A DNA stretch of 64,000 nt from Sphingomonas sp. Leaf357 (GTDB lineage Bacteria; Pseudomonadota; Alphaproteobacteria; Sphingomonadales; Sphingomonadaceae). The stretch lies in assembly GCF_001423845.1 (NCBI RefSeq), contig NZ_LMPM01000002.1:620001-684000 (forward strand). Direction: 5' to 3'. The notes under the pieces were generated by a model that was not told the DNA's origin, made no database searches, and saw only the letters and a program-made list of their open reading frames with translations. Position 1 is the first letter of the stretch, and each line of letters starts with the position of its first letter. Positions 28,200-36,316 of the stretch are shown here, piece by piece. The position numbers were made by a program, and so were the translations under genes.

Positions 28200-28634
28200 G
28201 TGACCAAGATGATCTTCGTAAACCTGCCCGTGGCGGACGTCGCCGCATCGACCGCGTTCTACGAGGCGATCGGGATGGTGAAGAACGAGAAATTCTCCAA
28301 TGCTCAGGCGTCCGCGATGAACTGGTCGGACACGATCCACTTCATGCTGCTCGATCACGCATTCTACGCGACCTTCACGGACAAGAAGATCATCGACGCC
28401 AAGACCAGCAGCGGCATGCTGATCGCTTTGTCGCTGGACAGCCGCACGGACGTCGACGCGATCACCCAGGCGGCGGTGACGGCCGGCGGCACCGAGCTGC
28501 ACGATCCCGAGGACATGGGCTTCATGTATTCGCGCGCCTTCGCCGACCCCGACGGCCACGGCTTCGGTCCGTTCTGGATGGACCCCGCCGCCGCCGAGAA
28601 CGGCCCCGAACACATGGCGGACGCCGCCGCCTGA
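28200..28634 (+). CDS. VOC-family protein (glyoxalase-like)
   Basis: A 144-residue VOC (vicinal oxygen chelate) protein of the lactoylglutathione-lyase-like group: MIFVNLPVADVAASTAFYEAIGM at the start and DPDGHGFGPFWMD at the end. It starts at GTG 28200 with AGGAG 7 bases before; an internal ATG at 28209 is possible. First gene of the cluster divergent from the HxlR regulator. Substrate unknown. Confidence 0.85.
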   Translation: MTKMIFVNLPVADVAASTAFYEAIGMVKNEKFSNAQASAMNWSDTIHFMLLDHAFYATFTDKKIIDAKTSSGMLIALSLDSRTDVDAITQAAVTAGGTELHDPEDMGFMYSRAFADPDGHGFGPFWMDPAAAENGPEHMADAAA

Positions 28635-28659
28635 TCGGCCCCAAGACCGGAGAGAAGAG

Positions 28660-29313
28660 ATGACCCCGACCATCACCGGCTTCACCTGGGTGCCGCAGTT
28701 CGCGCGTGGCTTCGTCCGCGACATCCGCGCGCGCTGGGCGTTCGAAGAGGCGGGACAGGCCTATGCCGTCACGCTGATCGACGGCGATTACGTCAAGAGC
28801 CAGACGCATCGCCGGTTCCAGCCGTTCGGCCAGATCCCGACCTATCGCGACGATCAGGTCGAGATCTTCGAATCCGGCGCGATCGTGATGTACATCTGCG
28901 AACGGGCGAACGTGCTGACGCCCGCCGATCCCGCCGCCCGGGCCCGCGCGGTACAATGGCTGATCGCGGCGCTGAACTCGGTCGAGCCGTTCGTCATGGC
29001 CCTGGCGATCAACGACATCTTCGAGGCCGACCGGGACTGGTCGAAGAAGCGCCACGACAAGGTGGTGGAGGATCTGAACGGCCGGCTCAAGGACCTGTCC
29101 GACGCGCTCGGCGGTCGGGCCACGCTCGACGGGGGCGACTTCACCTTCGGCGATCTGATGATGGTGTCGGTGCTGGGCGGCCTGCGCGGCACGGGCGTGC
29201 TCGACTCCTTCCCCGATCTTGCCGCCTATGTCGCGCGCGGCGAACAGCGACCGGCGCACGTGAAGGCGATGGCCGATCATCTCGCCAGCTTCACCGACGC
29301 CGTCGCGGCCTGA
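28660..29313 (+). CDS. glutathione S-transferase family protein
   Basis: A 217-residue GST: N-terminal thioredoxin-like domain with PTYRDDQVEIFESGAIVMYI (the cis-Pro and Glu-Ser glutathione site) and a helical C-terminal domain ending in FTFGDLMMVSVLGGLRG. Second gene of the cluster, 25 bp after the VOC gene, consistent with glutathione-linked detoxification. The substrate cannot be read from the sequence. Confidence 0.85.
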   Translation: MTPTITGFTWVPQFARGFVRDIRARWAFEEAGQAYAVTLIDGDYVKSQTHRRFQPFGQIPTYRDDQVEIFESGAIVMYICERANVLTPADPAARARAVQWLIAALNSVEPFVMALAINDIFEADRDWSKKRHDKVVEDLNGRLKDLSDALGGRATLDGGDFTFGDLMMVSVLGGLRGTGVLDSFPDLAAYVARGEQRPAHVKAMADHLASFTDAVAA

Positions 29314-29324
29314 AGGGACCAGAC

Positions 29325-29714
29325 ATGGACACACCCCGCACCCTCTGGATCGGTCGCGTGCTGACCGGCCTCGCCATCCTGTTCTTCCTGATGGACGCCG
29401 GTGGCAAGCTGATCGCGCCCGCCGCGATGATCGCCAACAGCCCTCCTCTCGGCCTGCCCGCGACGGTGGACTTCTACCGCCTGCTCGGCGCGATCGCCTT
29501 GATCTGCACCGCGCTCTATGCCTGGCCCAGGACCAGCGTGCTCGGCGCGGTCTTGCTCACCGGCTATCTCGGCGGCGCGATCGCCTGCCAGTTGCGCGTC
29601 GGCAGCCCGCTGTTCAGCCACACGCTGTTCGGCCTCTACATCGCGCTGTTCGTATGGGGCGGGCTGTGGCTGCGCGACGCCCGGCTGCGCGCGATCTTCC
29701 CCGTCATCCGCTAG
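29325..29714 (+). CDS. DoxX-like small membrane protein
   Basis: A 129-residue protein with four hydrophobic segments (about 8-28, 45-65, 70-88, 98-118), starting GRVLTGLAILFFLMDAGGKL, typical for DoxX/DoxD-like inner-membrane proteins. Eleven bases separate it from the GST gene and AAGGG precedes the ATG. The biochemical role of the family is poorly defined; within this cluster it probably supports the redox or stress response. Confidence 0.8.
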   Translation: MDTPRTLWIGRVLTGLAILFFLMDAGGKLIAPAAMIANSPPLGLPATVDFYRLLGAIALICTALYAWPRTSVLGAVLLTGYLGGAIACQLRVGSPLFSHTLFGLYIALFVWGGLWLRDARLRAIFPVIR

Positions 29715-29739
29715 ACTGAACCAGAACAGGAGAGAGACG

Positions 29740-30459
29740 ATGAGCTATATCGATGGTTTCGTGCTCGCCGTGCCGGCCACCAACAGGCAGGCCTATATCG
29801 ACCACGCCACGGCGTCGGTGCCGTTGTTCAAGGAATTCGGCGCGACCCGCATGGTCGAGACCTGGGGCGACGACGTGCCGGACGGCAAGGTCACCGATTT
29901 CAGACGCGCCGTGAAGGCGACCGACGACGAGGTCGTGCTGTTCAGCTGGATGGAATATCCCGACAAGGCGACGCGCGACGCGGCGATGGAGAAGATCATG
30001 TCCGATCCGCGCATGGCGGAGATGGGCGCGGGCATGCCGTTCGACGGCACGCGGATGATCTTCGCCGGGTTCGCGCCGATCGTCGAGGCGGGCGCGGGCG
30101 GCGCGATGGGCTATGCCGACGGCTATCTGGTCCCCGTGCCGCTGGCCAACAAGGACGCGTACCGCGCGCTCGCCGAAAAGGCGGCGACCGTCTTCCAGGA
30201 TCACGGCGCGACGCGCGTCGTGGAATGCTGGGGCGAAGGCCTGCCGGACGGCAAGACCACCGACTTCAAGCAGGCGGTGCAGGCGCAGCCGCACGAGGCG
30301 GTGGTCTTCTCCTATGTCGAATGGCCGTCGAAGGAGGCGCGCCAGCAAGGCTGGGGCAAGGTGATGGCCGACGAACGGATGCAGCCCGACGGCTCCGACA
30401 TGCCCTTCGACGGGAAGCGCATGGTCTATGGCGGCTTCACCCCGATCCTCGACGCCTGA
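29740..30459 (+). CDS. tandem DUF1428 protein
   Basis: A 239-residue protein made of two similar halves, each a DUF1428 domain: YIDGFVLAVPATNRQAYIDHA ... ATRMVETWGDDVPDGKVTDF ... FDGTRMIFAGFAPI (1-118) and YADGYLVPVPLANKDAYRALA ... ATRVVECWGEGLPDGKTTDF ... FDGKRMVYGGFTPILDA (120-239). Single-domain relatives are about 115-120 residues, so this is an internal duplication. DUF1428 is a dimeric alpha/beta-barrel-like fold of unknown activity; the fusion would make an intramolecular pseudodimer. Strong site AGGAGAG before ATG. Confidence 0.88.
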   Translation: MSYIDGFVLAVPATNRQAYIDHATASVPLFKEFGATRMVETWGDDVPDGKVTDFRRAVKATDDEVVLFSWMEYPDKATRDAAMEKIMSDPRMAEMGAGMPFDGTRMIFAGFAPIVEAGAGGAMGYADGYLVPVPLANKDAYRALAEKAATVFQDHGATRVVECWGEGLPDGKTTDFKQAVQAQPHEAVVFSYVEWPSKEARQQGWGKVMADERMQPDGSDMPFDGKRMVYGGFTPILDA

Positions 30460-30499
30460 TCCCCGACCCAGGCTCACGACAATTTCAAGGAGAGGAACG

Positions 30500-31288
30500 A
30501 TGCCCAATCCCCACGGCACCCCGATCTGGTACGAACTGCTCTCGAACGATGCCGATGCCAGCAAGGCGTTCTACGAGAAGGTGATCGGCTGGACGGTCCA
30601 CCCGGCCGACCCCGGCGGCATGGATTACCGCATGATCGACACCGGCGGCGGCGATTTCGTCGGCGGCCTGATGAACCTGACGCCGGAGATGCATGCCGGC
30701 GGCGCAAAGCCACGCTGGCTTTTCTATATCGGTGTCGACGATGTCGATGCCACGGTGGCGAAGATCACCGCGAAAGGCGGCGGCGTGCTGATGCCCGCGA
30801 TCGACATGCCCGGCGTCGGCCGCATGGCCTTCGTCCACGATCCGCAGGGCATTCCCTTCTACGTCATGCGCGGTGCGAGTCCCGAGGACAGCACGGCCTA
30901 TGACCGGACGGGCATGGGCAAGTGCAACTGGAACGAGCTCGCCACGCCGGATCAGGCGGCGGCGAACGCCTTTTACGGCGAGATCTTCGGCTGGACATAT
31001 CCCGACCGGATGACGATGCCCGGCGATATGGGCGACTATGTCTTCGTCCATGTCGCGGGCCAGGCGATCGGCGCGACGATGAAGGCCTCCGCCGATGGCC
31101 CGACCGGCTGGCAATTCTATTTCCGCACGCCGGATATCGCGGCCACGGCAGCCAAGGTCGCGGAAGCCGGCGGCACCGTTTATTATGGCCCGGCCGAGGT
31201 CCCCGGCGGCGATCGCATCATCATCGCCAGCGATCCCCATGGCATCATGTTCGGCGCGGTCGGACCCGGTGAAGGAGCAGCACAATGA
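30500..31288 (+). CDS. two-domain VOC-family protein
   Basis: A 262-residue protein with two VOC/glyoxalase domains: PIWYELLSNDADASKAFYEKVIGW (1-125) and CNWNELATPDQAAANAFYGEIFGW (138-258), each ending with a DPxG-type strand (HDPQGIPFYVM, SDPHGIMFGAV). Similar two-domain proteins are annotated as glyoxalase or antibiotic-resistance-like. AAGGAGAGG precedes the ATG, and the stop overlaps the next start as ATGA. Confidence 0.88.
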   Translation: MPNPHGTPIWYELLSNDADASKAFYEKVIGWTVHPADPGGMDYRMIDTGGGDFVGGLMNLTPEMHAGGAKPRWLFYIGVDDVDATVAKITAKGGGVLMPAIDMPGVGRMAFVHDPQGIPFYVMRGASPEDSTAYDRTGMGKCNWNELATPDQAAANAFYGEIFGWTYPDRMTMPGDMGDYVFVHVAGQAIGATMKASADGPTGWQFYFRTPDIAATAAKVAEAGGTVYYGPAEVPGGDRIIIASDPHGIMFGAVGPGEGAAQ

Positions 31289-31770
31289 CCCACAAGATCG
31301 CCCCCTGTGTCTGGTATGACGGCACCGCCGAGGACGCCGCCACCTTCTACGCCGCCACTTTCCCCGATTCGTCGGTCGACGCGGTCCACCGCGCGCCGCT
31401 GGACGTGCCCGGCGGCACCGAGGGCGGCGTGCTGATGGTCGAATTCACCGTCTGCGGCATGCCCTTTCTCGGTCTCAACGGCGGCCCGCTCTACCCGCAG
31501 ACCGAGGCCGTGTCGTTCCAGGTGTATACTGACGATCAGGCGGAAACCGATCGGCTGTGGAACGCGATCGTCGGCAATGGCGGCGCGGAAAGCGCCTGCG
31601 GCTGGTGCAAGGATCGCTGGGGCGTATCGTGGCAGATCACCCCCCGCGCGCTGATGGCCGCGACCACCAATCCGGACCGCGCCGCCGCCAGGCGGGGGAT
31701 GGAAGCCATGATGACGATGCGCAAGATCGATATCGCCGCGATCGAAGCCGCGGTGGCCGGACGCGGCTGA
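31285..31770 (+). CDS. PhnB-like VOC protein
   Basis: A 161-residue VOC protein of the PhnB / 3-demethylubiquinone methyltransferase-like group (KIAPCVWYDGTAEDAATFYAATFPDSSV; WCKDRWGVSWQITPRAL). The name refers to older annotation; no methyltransferase fold is present. It is coupled to both neighbours (ATGA upstream, TGATG downstream), inside the detoxification operon. Confidence 0.88.
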   Translation: MTHKIAPCVWYDGTAEDAATFYAATFPDSSVDAVHRAPLDVPGGTEGGVLMVEFTVCGMPFLGLNGGPLYPQTEAVSFQVYTDDQAETDRLWNAIVGNGGAESACGWCKDRWGVSWQITPRALMAATTNPDRAAARRGMEAMMTMRKIDIAAIEAAVAGRG

Positions 31771-32429
31771 TGGCCGGGCTGGACCTTTTCGCCCACCCCT
31801 TCTCGTCCTACTGCCAGAAGGTGCTGATCGCTTTGTACGAGAATGCGACGCCGTTCGCGTTGCGCATGCTCGATGGCGATCACCCGGACAACACCGCCGC
31901 ATTCGCCGCGCTATGGCCGATCGGCAAGTTTCCGCTGCTCGTCGATGATGGCCGGGCGATCGTGGAATCGAGCATCATCATCGAACACCTGCAGCAACAT
32001 CACCCCGGCCCGCAGCGCTTCGTGCCCGCCGATCCGCACGACGCGCTGGAAACGCGGATGCTCGACCGGGTGTTCGACCATCATGTGATGGGACCGATGC
32101 AGCGCATGGTGGCCGATGCGCTGCGCCCGCCCGAACGCCGCGATCCGTCTGCGGTGGAGCAGGACGGTGCGGCGCTCGACACGGCCTATGCGTGGCTCGA
32201 TGCCCGGCTGGCCGGCCGCGAATGGGCCGCCGGAGCGTTCGGGCTGGCCGATTGTGCCGCCGCACCGGCGCTCTTCTATGCCGATTGGGTCCGTCCGATC
32301 GATCCGGCCCTTGCCACGCTCACCGCCTATCGCGCCCGCTTGCTCGCGCGTCCGTCGTTCGCCCGGGCGGTGGACGAAGCCCGCCCCTACCGCGCCTTCT
32401 TTCCGCTCGGCGCGCCCGACCGCGACTGA
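31770..32429 (+). CDS. glutathione S-transferase family protein
   Basis: A 219-residue GST with LFAHPFSSYCQKVLIALYENATPF (Ser-type active-site region), KFPLLVDDGRAIVESSIIIEHL (glutathione site) and a C-terminal helical domain with FGLADCAAAPALFYADWV. The start overlaps the previous stop (TGATG). It is the second GST in the same operon. Confidence 0.88.
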   Translation: MAGLDLFAHPFSSYCQKVLIALYENATPFALRMLDGDHPDNTAAFAALWPIGKFPLLVDDGRAIVESSIIIEHLQQHHPGPQRFVPADPHDALETRMLDRVFDHHVMGPMQRMVADALRPPERRDPSAVEQDGAALDTAYAWLDARLAGREWAAGAFGLADCAAAPALFYADWVRPIDPALATLTAYRARLLARPSFARAVDEARPYRAFFPLGAPDRD

Positions 32430-32454
32430 TCTTCTTCGAGGAGGATTTTCTTCC

Positions 32455-32907
32455 ATGACCGACCGCCACGAACTCTCCGTCACCCGCCTGATCGACGCGC
32501 CGCGCGCGGCGGTGTGGAAGATCGCCACCGAACGCCTGACCGAATGGTGGTGCCCCCGCCCCTGGACGACCGAGATCGTCGAACAGGATTGGCGCCCCGG
32601 CGGCCGATCGGCGATGGTCCTGCGCGGGCCGGACGGCGAGAGCCACGAACTGGAAGGCGTGTTCCTGGAGGTCGTACCCGACACGCGCTTCGTCTCGACC
32701 GACGCCTACGCCGTAGGTTGGATACCGAAAGACCCGTTCATGACCGGCATGTGGGAGTTCGCCAACGAGAACGGCAAGACCCGCTACACCGCCACCGCCC
32801 GCCACTGGACGAAGGAAGCGAAGGACCAGCACGAAGCGATGGGCTTCGTGGACGGCTGGCAGAAATGCGCCGAACAACTCGCGGAAATCGCGGAGCGCGA
32901 AGCCTAA
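32455..32907 (+). CDS. SRPBCC (AHSA1-like) protein
   Basis: A 150-residue START/SRPBCC-fold protein of the AHSA1 group (LSVTRLIDAPRAAVWKIATERLTEWWCPRPW ... GMWEFANENGKTRYTATARHWTKEAKDQHEAMGFVDGW). The family binds hydrophobic ligands in a deep cavity. GAGGAGGA precedes ATG 32455. Last gene of the cluster; a REP-like palindrome follows directly after its stop. Confidence 0.88.
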   Translation: MTDRHELSVTRLIDAPRAAVWKIATERLTEWWCPRPWTTEIVEQDWRPGGRSAMVLRGPDGESHELEGVFLEVVPDTRFVSTDAYAVGWIPKDPFMTGMWEFANENGKTRYTATARHWTKEAKDQHEAMGFVDGWQKCAEQLAEIAEREA

Positions 32908-33042
32908 AATCCTCCCCGACACGGGGAGGGGGACCATGAGCATTCAGCGAATGGTGGAGGGGGCGGGCCGGCAACGTTCCGCTTGGGGAGAGCCCCCTCC
33001 GTCGCGCTGCGCGCGCTACCTCCCCGTTCCGGGGAAGATTTT
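32906..33042. repeat. REP-like palindrome, family D
   Basis: Outer arms AAAATCCTCCCCG... and ...CGGGGAAGATTTT are near complements over about 20 bases, enclosing GGAGGGGGC / GCCCCCTCC inner arms. It fills the whole gap between convergent genes. A related copy lies at 41259-41442 and a half copy near 37204. Confidence 0.8.
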
Positions 33043-33044
33043 AC

Positions 33045-33656
33045 TCAAGCAAACGCCGCCGCGCCCTTCAGCTGCGTGTAGGCAGCGATCACGTCCTGCA
33101 GCGCCTTTTCGTGGCTCCGGTCCCCGCCGTTGCGATCGGGATGATATTTCCGCACCAATTCGGCATAACGCTGGCGCAGGCCGCGCCGGTCGACATCCGC
33201 GCCCAGCCCCAGCACCTTCAACGATCGCCGGTCCACCTCGGACAGCGGCCGCCCGTCCTTGCGCGCCTCCTCCATCTTGCGCCGGAAGCGCGCGCCGATC
33301 GCATCGAGCGGGTCGGCGAAGTCGGCCCATTTCGGCGGCCGGTCCGCGCCGCCGGTGCCGGTGAAAGCCCGCGTCTCGCGCTCCCACCCGGCGAGCGGGC
33401 GCTGCGCCTCGTGGATCTCGTCCACGCTCATGCCGCTGAAGAAGTTATACCCGGCGTTGAACGCGCGGACATGATCGAGGCACAGCCAGCGATACGGGCG
33501 CGGCCCCTCGTGACCGCTGCCCACGCCGTCGAGCAACGGCGCACGGAATTCGCCCGGCTCCTCGCATCCGGCCTCCGAACACAGACGCCCCGCACTTTCC
33601 ACGCGCCCGTGGAAACGCGCGGTAGGCCGGTCCTTCTTTTCACTCTCGCGCGCCAC
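33045..33656 (-). CDS. J-domain protein
   Basis: A 203-residue protein with a C-terminal J domain (about 140-200): LKVLGLGADVDRRGLRQRYAELVRKYHPDRNGG, including the HPD tripeptide needed to stimulate Hsp70 ATPase. The N-terminal part has Cys pairs (RLCSEAGCEEPGEF, YRWLCLDHVRAF) that may bind metal. GTG 33656 has GGGAG 5 bases before it, and a start further upstream would run into the divergent bolA gene, so I prefer it. Pairing with a bolA gene is common in alphaproteobacteria. Confidence 0.8.
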   Translation of the reverse strand: MARESEKKDRPTARFHGRVESAGRLCSEAGCEEPGEFRAPLLDGVGSGHEGPRPYRWLCLDHVRAFNAGYNFFSGMSVDEIHEAQRPLAGWERETRAFTGTGGADRPPKWADFADPLDAIGARFRRKMEEARKDGRPLSEVDRRSLKVLGLGADVDRRGLRQRYAELVRKYHPDRNGGDRSHEKALQDVIAAYTQLKGAAAFA

Positions 33657-33695
33657 GCGGCTCCCCGAAACGACAAAGCGGTCTATATAGGCGCG

Positions 33696-33992
33696 ATGAC
33701 CAACGCTTCCACCGCCTCCGCCCCTCTTCCCATCGCCGATCAGATCACCGCTCGTCTCACGGCCGCCCTCGCCCCGACACAGCTCCACGTCTCGAACGAC
33801 AGCGCGAGCCATTCCGGCCATATGGGCGACGACGGCACCGGCGAATCGCATTTCTCGGTCACGATCGAAAGCGCGGCCTTTTCGGGCGTCTCGCGCGTTC
33901 AGCGGCAGCGGCTGGTCAACCAGGCATTGGCGGACCTGCTGCGCGATCGCATTCACGCCTTGGCGATCAAGGCGCGCGCACCCGGCGAATAG
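33696..33992 (+). CDS. bolA: BolA family protein
   Basis: A 98-residue BolA-type protein: helix ADQITARLTAALAPTQLHVSNDSASHSGHMG, then ESHFSVTIESAAFSGVSRVQRQRLVNQALADLL, containing the class-specific H-x-G region and the RxxRQRLVN motif. BolA proteins cooperate with monothiol glutaredoxins in Fe-S handling and stress morphology. Divergent from the J-domain gene with 39 bp between. Confidence 0.9.
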   Translation: MTNASTASAPLPIADQITARLTAALAPTQLHVSNDSASHSGHMGDDGTGESHFSVTIESAAFSGVSRVQRQRLVNQALADLLRDRIHALAIKARAPGE

Positions 33993-34006
33993 GGGGAGAA
34001 TAGTCC

Positions 34007-34714
34007 ATGCCCTACAATCTCTGGTACTGGCCCTCGATCCAGGGACGCGGCGAATTCGTCCGCTTGGCGTTGGAGGCCGCCGGGATCGACTATCGCGATC
34101 GCGCCCGCGAGACCGACGAACAGGGCCTGATCGAAAATCTCGAAAGCCAGGGCGGGCACGGCCCGTTCGCCCCGCCCTATCTCGAGATCGACGGGCTGGT
34201 CATCGCTCAGGTCGCCAACATCCTGATGTATCTCGGCGAACGCCACCAGCTCGCGCCGAGCAACATGGCCGAGCGGCTGTGGCTCAACCAGTTGCAGCTG
34301 ACGATCGCCGATCTCGTCGCCGAGGTGCACAACGTCCACCACCCGGTCGATCCCGGCGCCTATTACGACGACCAGAAGCCGGAAGCGGCCCGCGCCGCCG
34401 CGCAGTTCCGCGACAGCCGCCTGCCCAAATTCCTCCGCCATTTCGAGGACGCGGTCGAAGCCAACACGGGCGACTGGCTGATCGATCATCGCTGGACCTA
34501 TGCCGACACGTCGCTGTTCCAGATCGTCGAGGGCCTGCGCTACATGTTCCCCAAGCGCATGGCGGCGGTCGAGGGCGACTATCCCGGCGTCGTCCGCATC
34601 CACGATCAGGTCGCCGACCTGCCCGGGATCAGGGCATATCTGAAAAGCGACCGCCGCTTGGCGTTCAACACCGACGGCATCTTCCGATATTATCCGGAGC
34701 TGGATGCGGCGTGA
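34007..34714 (+). CDS. glutathione S-transferase family protein (mu/sigma-like)
   Basis: A 235-residue GST starting YNLWYWPSIQGRGEFVRLALEAAGIDY, with Tyr-type N-terminal active site features and GPFAPPYLEIDGLVIAQVANILMYLGER as glutathione-binding region, as in sigma/mu-like and eukaryote-like GSTs. The C-terminal domain is helical and ends with YYPELDAA. It follows bolA by 14 bp and may share its mRNA. Confidence 0.85.
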   Translation: MPYNLWYWPSIQGRGEFVRLALEAAGIDYRDRARETDEQGLIENLESQGGHGPFAPPYLEIDGLVIAQVANILMYLGERHQLAPSNMAERLWLNQLQLTIADLVAEVHNVHHPVDPGAYYDDQKPEAARAAAQFRDSRLPKFLRHFEDAVEANTGDWLIDHRWTYADTSLFQIVEGLRYMFPKRMAAVEGDYPGVVRIHDQVADLPGIRAYLKSDRRLAFNTDGIFRYYPELDAA

Positions 34715-34734
34715 CAGCTATCTCCATCCTTGAC

Positions 34735-34840
34735 GCTTCCCCGGCGAAGGCCGGGGCCCAATCGAAAAGGTGTACATGATTTTGCGCCACGCCAGCCAAC
34801 TCAAGTCTCGCGACTGGACCCCGGCCTCCGCCGGGGAAGC
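34735..34840. repeat. REP-like palindrome, family B
   Basis: 30-base arms (34735-34764 and 34811-34840) built on CTTCCCCGGCGAAGGCCGGGG, with three mismatches, lie between the GST and Nudix genes. A similar copy is at 40644-40747. Confidence 0.85.
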
Positions 34841-34855
34841 AAGAACGAGGCAAAG

Positions 34856-35296
34856 ATGAGAACCCCCCGCCCCGCCGCGCGCATCCTGCTGGTCGATCAG
34901 GAGGACCGCGTCCTGCTCTTCCGCTTCACCCCTAACGACCGTCCGCCGCTCTGGTGCACCCCCGGCGGCGCGGTCGATCCGGGCGAGAGCTACCCCGCCG
35001 CCGCGCGACGCGAATTGTGGGAGGAGGTCGGGCTCGACACGGATTGCGGTCCGGAGGTCGCGCGCCGTGTGGTCGATTTCGTCACCTTCGAGGGCGTCGA
35101 GGTCACCGCCGACGAACGCTATTTCCGCATCGATATCGACGGCGTCGACGTGCAGCCCGGTGGGCTCACCGCGCAGGAACAACGATTGCTCGTCGGGCAC
35201 CGGTGGTTTTCCCGAAACGACATCGCCGCCCACGACGAAGTGATCTATCCTGCCGACCTCGCCGAATTGCTCGACGCGAGCGGAGCCGCCCGATGA
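34856..35296 (+). CDS. Nudix hydrolase
   Basis: A 146-residue Nudix protein with the full Nudix box GGAVDPGESYPAAARRELWEEVGLD (GX5EX7REUXEEXGU) and preceding RILLVDQEDRVLLFRFTPNDRPPLW. The family cleaves nucleoside diphosphates linked to other groups; the substrate is not predictable. GAGG lies 6 bases before ATG 34856; the longer frame starts in the REP element. Stop and next start overlap (ATGA). Confidence 0.88.
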   Translation: MRTPRPAARILLVDQEDRVLLFRFTPNDRPPLWCTPGGAVDPGESYPAAARRELWEEVGLDTDCGPEVARRVVDFVTFEGVEVTADERYFRIDIDGVDVQPGGLTAQEQRLLVGHRWFSRNDIAAHDEVIYPADLAELLDASGAAR

Positions 35297-36195
35297 CCAA
35301 CGACGATCTGATCCTCCAGACCATCACCCCCGTCACGCACGATCTCGGCGGGTTCAAGGTGCACCGCACTTTGCCGAACAAGGCGCGTACGATGGTCGGC
35401 CCGTTCCTGTTCTTCGACCAGATGGGGCCGGCGCATCTGGATGTCGGCAACGGCATCGACGTGCGCCCGCATCCGCACATCAACCTCGCCACCGTAACCT
35501 ATCTGTTCGAAGGCGCGATCGGCCACCGCGATTCGATCGGCAGCGACGTGACGATCGAGCCGGGCGCGGTGAATCTGATGACCGCCGGCCACGGCATCGT
35601 CCATTCCGAACGCTCTCCGAGTGCCGAACGCGCGATCGGCCCGGCGCTCAGCGGCATCCAGACCTGGATCGCGCTCCCCGAAAAGGACGAGGAGACCGAT
35701 CCCGCGTTCGAACATGTCTCGAAGGCCGAACTTCCCACGGTCGAGACGAAGAACGCCCGCGCGCGGATCATCATGGGCAGCCTGTGGGGCGCGTCCGCCC
35801 CCACCACCACCTATGCCGAGACGATCTATGCCGACATCGTGCTCGATGCCGGCGGCGAGGTGCCGATCGATCCCGGTGCGGACGAACGCGCGGTGTATCT
35901 CGCGGTGGGCGAGGCGACGCTGGACGGCATGACGCTCGAGCCGATGGTGCTGTACGTGCTGAAACCCGGCATCGCCACGTCGCTCAGATCCGCCACCGGC
36001 GCGCGCGTGATGCTGTGCGGCGGCGAGGCCTTCGCGACCCCGCGCCACGTCTGGTGGAACTTCGTCTCGTCCTCGCGCGACCGCATCAACGAGGCGAAAC
36101 GCGCGTGGAAGGCCGGCCAATTCCCCAAGGTGCCGGGCGACGACAAGGAATTCATCCCGATCCCGGAAATACCGCTGACGGTAAGCTATCCTTGA
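35293..36195 (+). CDS. pirin-like bicupin
   Basis: A 300-residue pirin family protein with the N-terminal metal site typical of pirins: GPFLFFDQMGP, VRPHPHINLATVTYLFEG and MTAGHGIVHSERSP (three His and a Glu). The second cupin half (DIVLDAGGEVPIDPGADERAVYLAVGEA) is also present. Some bacterial pirins have quercetinase activity or regulate metabolism. It overlaps the Nudix gene by 4 bases. A family C palindrome follows. Confidence 0.9.
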   Translation: MTNDDLILQTITPVTHDLGGFKVHRTLPNKARTMVGPFLFFDQMGPAHLDVGNGIDVRPHPHINLATVTYLFEGAIGHRDSIGSDVTIEPGAVNLMTAGHGIVHSERSPSAERAIGPALSGIQTWIALPEKDEETDPAFEHVSKAELPTVETKNARARIIMGSLWGASAPTTTYAETIYADIVLDAGGEVPIDPGADERAVYLAVGEATLDGMTLEPMVLYVLKPGIATSLRSATGARVMLCGGEAFATPRHVWWNFVSSSRDRINEAKRAWKAGQFPKVPGDDKEFIPIPEIPLTVSYP

Positions 36196-36206
36196 ATTTT
36201 CCTACC

Positions 36207-36295
36207 CGTCATCCCCGCGCAGGCGGGGATCCCGCTTTCTCTTTTCCGCGTACCGTCGCAAAAGAAGCGGGATTCCCGCCTTCGCGGGAATGACG
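36207..36295. repeat. REP-like palindrome, family C
   Basis: Arms with CGTCATCCCCGC...GGGATCCCGCTT and their imperfect complement (AAGCGGGATTCCCGCC...GGAATGACG) of about 33 bases each, 21 bases apart, between the pirin and hydrolase genes. Confidence 0.85.
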
Positions 36296-36316
36296 AGAAA
36301 AAAATAGGATCAGAGG

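Noticed and set aside
31285..31770. True ubiquinone methyltransferase
   Set aside because: The sequence is a VOC fold without SAM-binding motifs; the methyltransferase name is inherited annotation.
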